This document shows, one piece after another, positions 5,979-8,735 of a DNA stretch of 8,735 nt; the stretch's first letter is position 1; every line of letters begins with the position of its first letter. The DNA lies in contig NZ_JZWV01000603.1 in assembly GCF_000966975.1 (NCBI RefSeq), positions 1-8,735 on the forward strand, read 5' to 3'. The translations under genes and the position numbers were made by a program. The notes beneath the pieces are model-generated. The model had not been told where the DNA came from and ran no database searches. It saw only the letters and a program-made list of their open reading frames with translations. This stretch comes from Streptomyces katrae (lineage in GTDB: Bacteria > Actinomycetota > Actinomycetes > Streptomycetales > Streptomycetaceae).

Positions 5979-6039
5979 CGGGGTCCGCCGCCGGCCATCG
6001 GCGCGGGTCCGTACGAGTTCCAGCCCAGGGAGGCCCGGA

Positions 6040-6693
6040 ATGCAGAGCGCCACCGCCGCCACGGCCACCCGGGTGCCGAAGCCGCGCGCCGACGCGGTCC
6101 GCAACCGGGAGCGGATCCTCGGGGCGGCCCGCGAGATGTTCGTGGAGTTCGGCGCGGACGCCCCCCTCGACGAGATCGCCCGCCGGGCCGGCATCGGCAA
6201 CGCCACCCTGTACCGGCACTTCCCCGACCGGGCCGACCTCGTCCACCACGTGGTCCTCTACGTGATGGACCGGGTCACCGCCCAGGCCGAGGACGCCCTC
6301 GCCGAGGAGCCCGACGCCTTCGCCGCGCTCTGCCGCTTCACGCACGCCGCCGCCGACGAGCGGATCGGCGCCCTGTGCCCGATGCTCCAGGACGGCTTCG
6401 ACCACGACCACCCCGAACTCCTCGCCGCACGCGATGCGTTGGGCGTCGCCGTGGACACCCTGGTCGCCGCCGGGCAGCGCGCGGGCCTGCTCCGCGCCGA
6501 CATCGGCACCGGCGACCTGATGCTCGCCCTGTCCCAGCTCGCCCGTCCCCTCCCCGGGACCGACTGCACGACGGTGGGCGGGTTCGTCCACCGCCACCTC
6601 CAGCTCTTCCTCGACGGGCTGCGGACCCCGGCCCGCTCCCAACTCCCCGGCACGGCCGTCACGTTGCAGGACATCACCCGGAAAACCATGTGA
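6040..6693 (+). CDS. TetR/AcrR-family transcriptional regulator
   Basis: This 217-residue protein has the usual TetR length. The N-terminal DNA-binding domain (about 21-65) reads NRERILGAAREMFVEFGADA, then LDEIARRAGIGNATLYRHFPDRADL, with GIGNATLYRHF (51-61) as turn and recognition helix. The alpha-helical C-terminal ligand domain resembles the SbtR-like group. Such proteins usually repress their own gene and a neighbouring exporter until a small ligand binds. ATG 6040 has AGGGAGG (6026-6032) at good spacing; an open frame upstream to 5938 would cross the operators and is rejected. The DHA2 exporter gene follows 95 bp downstream in the same direction, and a protease gene diverges upstream. The two 23-bp palindromes upstream are the likely binding sites; control of the exporter is inferred. 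Confidence 0.94.
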   Translation: MQSATAATATRVPKPRADAVRNRERILGAAREMFVEFGADAPLDEIARRAGIGNATLYRHFPDRADLVHHVVLYVMDRVTAQAEDALAEEPDAFAALCRFTHAAADERIGALCPMLQDGFDHDHPELLAARDALGVAVDTLVAAGQRAGLLRADIGTGDLMLALSQLARPLPGTDCTTVGGFVHRHLQLFLDGLRTPARSQLPGTAVTLQDITRKTM

Positions 6694-6719
6694 CGCGGCG
6701 CCCCCTCCCTCAGTAGCCT
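6690..6719 (+). promoter_or_regulatory. Candidate promoter for the DHA2 exporter
   Basis: GTGACG (6690-6695, four of six to TTGACA) and TAGCCT (6714-6719, TAGnnT type) are 18 bp apart. The -35 overlaps the tetR stop codon. It would give a leader of about 60 nt before the exporter ATG. The match is modest; readthrough from tetR is the alternative. Confidence 0.4.
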
Positions 6720-6738
6720 CGAAAACCGCCACTTTTCC

Positions 6739-6774
6739 TTTCAGTCCATCTCTTTTCAGTCATTCCGTTCAGTG
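6739..6774 (+). repeat. Three TTTCAGTC-like direct repeats before the exporter
   Basis: TTTCAGTC (6739-6746), TTTCAGTC (6754-6761) and GTTCAGTG (6767-6774) recur at 15- and 13-bp steps in an unusually T-rich, lower-GC leader just upstream of the exporter start. They could bind a regulator or act in the mRNA leader. The TetR palindrome is not present here. Confidence 0.5.
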
Positions 6775-6788
6775 AAGTGGGTACCCCC

Positions 6789-8354
6789 ATGTCCAAAACA
6801 GCCGCGTCCGCCTCGCCGGCTGCCGCTGCCGCCGCCGATCCCAGTCGCTGGAAGGCCCTGGTCTTCATCGCGCTGGCGCAGCTGATGGTCGTCCTCGACG
6901 CGACCATCGTGAACATCGCCCTGCCCTCCGCCCAGACCGACCTCGGCATCTCCGACGGCAACCGCCAGTGGGTCATCACCGCGTACGCGCTGGCCTTCGG
7001 CGGTCTGCTCCTCTTCGGCGGCCGCATCGCCGACAAGTGGGGCCGCAAGAACGCCTTCATCACCGGCCTCGCCGGCTTCGCCCTGGCCTCCGCCCTCGGC
7101 GGCGCCGCCAACGGCGAGGCGATGATGCTGGGCGCCCGCGCCCTGCAGGGCGCCTTCGGCGCGCTGCTCGCCCCGGCCGCGCTGTCGCTGCTGGCGGTCA
7201 CCTTCACCGATGCCAAGGAGCGCGCCAAGGCCTTCGGCATCTACGGCGCGATCGCGGGCGGCGGCGGTGCCGTCGGCCTGATCCTCGGCGGCTTCCTGAC
7301 CGAGTACCTCAACTGGCGCTGGACCTTCTTCGTGAACATCCCCTTCGCGGTCGTCGCGGCCGCGGGTGCCTGGATGGTCATCCGCGAGCCGGCCGGCTCC
7401 CGCAACAGCGCCCGCCTCGACATCCCCGGCGTGGTCCTCTCGACCCTCGGTCTGGTCTCGCTCGTGTACGGGTTCACCCGCGCCGAGTCGGCCGGCTGGA
7501 CGGACGGGATCACCCTGGGCCTGTTCGTCGCCTCCGTGGTGCTGCTCGCGGCCTTCGTCGGCGTCGAGGGCAGGGTGAAGTCCCCGCTGCTGCCGCTGCG
7601 CGTCCTGCTGGAGCGCAACCGCGGCGGTGTCTACCTCTCGCTCGGCCTCGCCGTCATCGCGATGTTCGGCCTGTTCCTCTTCCTGACGTACTACCTCCAG
7701 GTCGTGAAGGGCTTCTCGCCCGTCAAGACCGGCTTCGCCTTCCTGCCGATGATCGCGGGCATGATCACGGGCTCCACCCAGATCGGCGCCCGCCTCATGA
7801 CCCGGGTCGCGCCGCGGCTGCTGATGGGCCCGGGCTTCCTGGTCGCCGCCGCCGGCATGCTGCTGCTGACCCAGCTGGAGGTCGGCTCCTCCTACCCGGC
7901 GCTGATCCCGGCGCTGATCCTGCCGGCGCAGCTGCTGCTGGGCCTCGGCATGGGCACCGCGTTCATGCCGGCCATGTCCCTGGCCACGTACGGGGTGAAC
8001 CCGGCCGACGCCGGAGTGGCCTCGGCCATGGTCAACACCTCGCAGCAGGTCGGCGGCGCGATCGGCACCGCCCTGCTGAACACCATCGCCGCCTCGGCGA
8101 CCACCGCCTACCTGACCGACCACGCGGCCCAGGCCGCGGCGGGCGGCGCCGCGGGCCGGCTGGTCCAGGCGCAGGCCATGGTGGAGGGCTACTCCTCGGC
8201 GATCTGGTGGGCCGTCGGCATCCTCGCGGTCAGCGCGGCCATCGCGTTCACCCTGATCAACACCGGCCGTCCCGGCCAGGGCGGCCCGGTGGCCGGCGGC
8301 TCCGGCGCGGCCGCCGAGGACGCCGAGCTCCCGGTCCCGGTGATCGCCCACTGA
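6789..8354 (+). CDS. DHA2-family (EmrB/QacA) MFS drug exporter
   Basis: This 521-residue membrane protein belongs to the 14-helix DHA2 branch of the major facilitator superfamily, proton-driven exporters of drugs, dyes or natural products. Motif LDATIVNIALP (36-46) ends helix 1, and motif A GGRIADKWGRK (77-87) is in the 2-3 loop. The antiporter motif C region AGGGGAVGLILGGFL (156-170) is followed by LNWRWTFFVNIP. Many hydrophobic segments follow, up to about 485, then a polar Gly/Ala-rich tail. The first 18 residues are Ala/Ser-rich and cytoplasmic. ATG 6789 is preceded by a weak GAAGTGGG; an in-frame GTG at 6777 would overlap that site. It follows tetR, so induction by its own substrate is the likely mode. 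The substrate is not readable. A strong palindrome/terminator follows 29 bp after the stop. Confidence 0.95.
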   Translation: MSKTAASASPAAAAAADPSRWKALVFIALAQLMVVLDATIVNIALPSAQTDLGISDGNRQWVITAYALAFGGLLLFGGRIADKWGRKNAFITGLAGFALASALGGAANGEAMMLGARALQGAFGALLAPAALSLLAVTFTDAKERAKAFGIYGAIAGGGGAVGLILGGFLTEYLNWRWTFFVNIPFAVVAAAGAWMVIREPAGSRNSARLDIPGVVLSTLGLVSLVYGFTRAESAGWTDGITLGLFVASVVLLAAFVGVEGRVKSPLLPLRVLLERNRGGVYLSLGLAVIAMFGLFLFLTYYLQVVKGFSPVKTGFAFLPMIAGMITGSTQIGARLMTRVAPRLLMGPGFLVAAAGMLLLTQLEVGSSYPALIPALILPAQLLLGLGMGTAFMPAMSLATYGVNPADAGVASAMVNTSQQVGGAIGTALLNTIAASATTAYLTDHAAQAAAGGAAGRLVQAQAMVEGYSSAIWWAVGILAVSAAIAFTLINTGRPGQGGPVAGGSGAAAEDAELPVPVIAH

Positions 8355-8375
8355 CGGGGGCCCAGACGCGGGAAT

Positions 8376-8426
8376 GACTGAAGACCCCGCTTCGTTCAAA
8401 TTTGAACGAAGCGGGGTTAGTCTTTT
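8376..8426 (+). terminator. Terminator formed by a perfect 34-bp palindrome
   Basis: Bases 8384-8417 are a perfect palindrome (17-bp arms, from ACCCCGCTTCG to CGAAGCGGGGT), followed by TTAGTCTTTT. GACT (8376-8379) and AGTC (8419-8422) extend the stem past a small internal loop. It suits termination of the exporter transcript. The AT-rich centre TTCAAATTTGAA is unusual for a terminator and may also be an operator. Confidence 0.75.
8395..8423 (+). promoter_or_regulatory. Possible promoter/operator of the dioxygenase gene
   Basis: TTCAAA (8395-8400) and TAGTCT (8418-8423) are 17 bp apart. If used, the right arm of the 34-bp palindrome fills the spacer, the usual place for a MarR- or TetR-type repressor to block RNA polymerase. 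The leader would be about 60 nt and holds two more palindromes, CGGGT-GA-ACCCG (8427-8438) and CGTACG-C-CGTACG (8459-8471). Confidence 0.4.
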
Positions 8427-8490
8427 CGGGTGAACCCGTACGCCCTCCCCGCGGACGACGTACGCCGTACGACGGCCCGAGGAGTGCCCG

Positions 8491-8735
8491 ATGACCACGC
8501 CCGCCGCCCCCGCACCCGCCCGCATGCCGGCGCTGTACCTCAGCCACGGCGCGCCGCCGCTCGCCGACGACCCGCTCTGGCCCGCCGAGCTCGCCGCCTG
8601 GTCGGCGGGGCTGCCCCGGCCGCGCGCGATCCTGATGGTCTCCGCCCACTGGGAGGAGGCCCCCCTCGCCCTCGGCGCCACCGAGCCGGCCCCGCTCGTG
8701 TACGACTTCTGGGGCTTCCCGGAGCACTACTACCG
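8491..8735 (+). CDS. LigB/DODA-type extradiol dioxygenase (partial, 3' end cut)
   Basis: The first 81 codons are present. The product matches class III extradiol (LigB superfamily) enzymes of the 4,5-DOPA dioxygenase / YgiD type, which open aromatic catechol rings with a metal and O2. The motif LYLSHGAPPL (15-24) carries the first metal-binding His19, and ILMVSAHW (47-54) the second, His53. YDFWGFPEHYY (71-81) is the conserved following block. The remaining ligands and the C-terminus are beyond the window. ATG 8491 has a clear GAGGAG (8479-8484) six bases upstream. Natural substrates of bacterial DODA-like proteins are mostly unknown, so the exact reaction is not claimed. The gene is on the same strand as the exporter but separated by a terminator, so it probably has its own promoter. 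Confidence 0.88.
   Translation, partial: MTTPAAPAPARMPALYLSHGAPPLADDPLWPAELAAWSAGLPRPRAILMVSAHWEEAPLALGATEPAPLVYDFWGFPEHYY

Noticed and set aside
3934..6732. A 932-residue minus-strand open frame
   Set aside because: It overlaps the RidA, protease and tetR genes in other frames; composition is the low-complexity shadow of GC-biased codons.
6756..8681. A 641-residue minus-strand open frame opposite the exporter
   Set aside because: It mirrors the exporter codons (Gly/Glu/Arg/Gln-rich), lacks any motif, and crosses the terminator palindrome.
1..8735. CRISPR array, insertion sequence or toxin-antitoxin module
   Set aside because: No regularly spaced long repeats, transposase motifs with terminal repeats, or small paired genes were seen.

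Overview
The window is high-GC DNA with strong third-position G/C bias, GTG as well as ATG starts, purine-rich ribosome binding sites and an actinomycete-style gene set (cytochrome P450, DHA2 exporter, TetR regulator, secreted M6-like protease). It is most likely a Streptomyces or close relative. It spans the junction between an integrated mobile element (left) and what looks like ordinary chromosome (right).

Bases 1-1655 are the end of an integrative element. They hold the last codons of an upstream gene (by position possibly a replication gene), a 65-residue excisionase-like helix-turn-helix protein, a 381-residue tyrosine integrase translationally coupled to it (TGATG overlap), a strong two-way terminator, and an intact tRNA-Arg(CCU) on the minus strand whose 3' end faces the integrase. 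This xis-int-att-tRNA layout is typical of actinomycete integrative and conjugative elements (pSAM2/SLP1 type). The tRNA 3' part is the likely attachment core. The rest of the element and its other att site lie outside the window.

Bases 1656-3947 hold a plus-strand pair: an alpha/beta hydrolase and a CYP107/105-like cytochrome P450, 47 bp apart and probably one transcript. They converge on a minus-strand pair at 3966-5759: a secreted M6-like zinc metalloprotease followed 36 bp later by a RidA-family protein. The protease gene diverges from a TetR regulator (6040-6693). The 280-bp intergenic region contains two matching 23-bp palindromes, a CRP-like site and a third inverted repeat. The TetR gene is followed in the same direction by a DHA2 multidrug exporter (6789-8354), forming a likely repressor/efflux pair.

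The right end has a perfect 34-bp palindrome (8384-8417) that can be the exporter's terminator and also sits where an operator would for the last gene, a LigB/DODA-type extradiol dioxygenase cut by the window edge.

I see no CRISPR array, transposon or plainly novel multi-gene system. The most interesting signals are regulatory: the paired TetR operators, the dual-use palindrome before the dioxygenase, and the element/tRNA junction.
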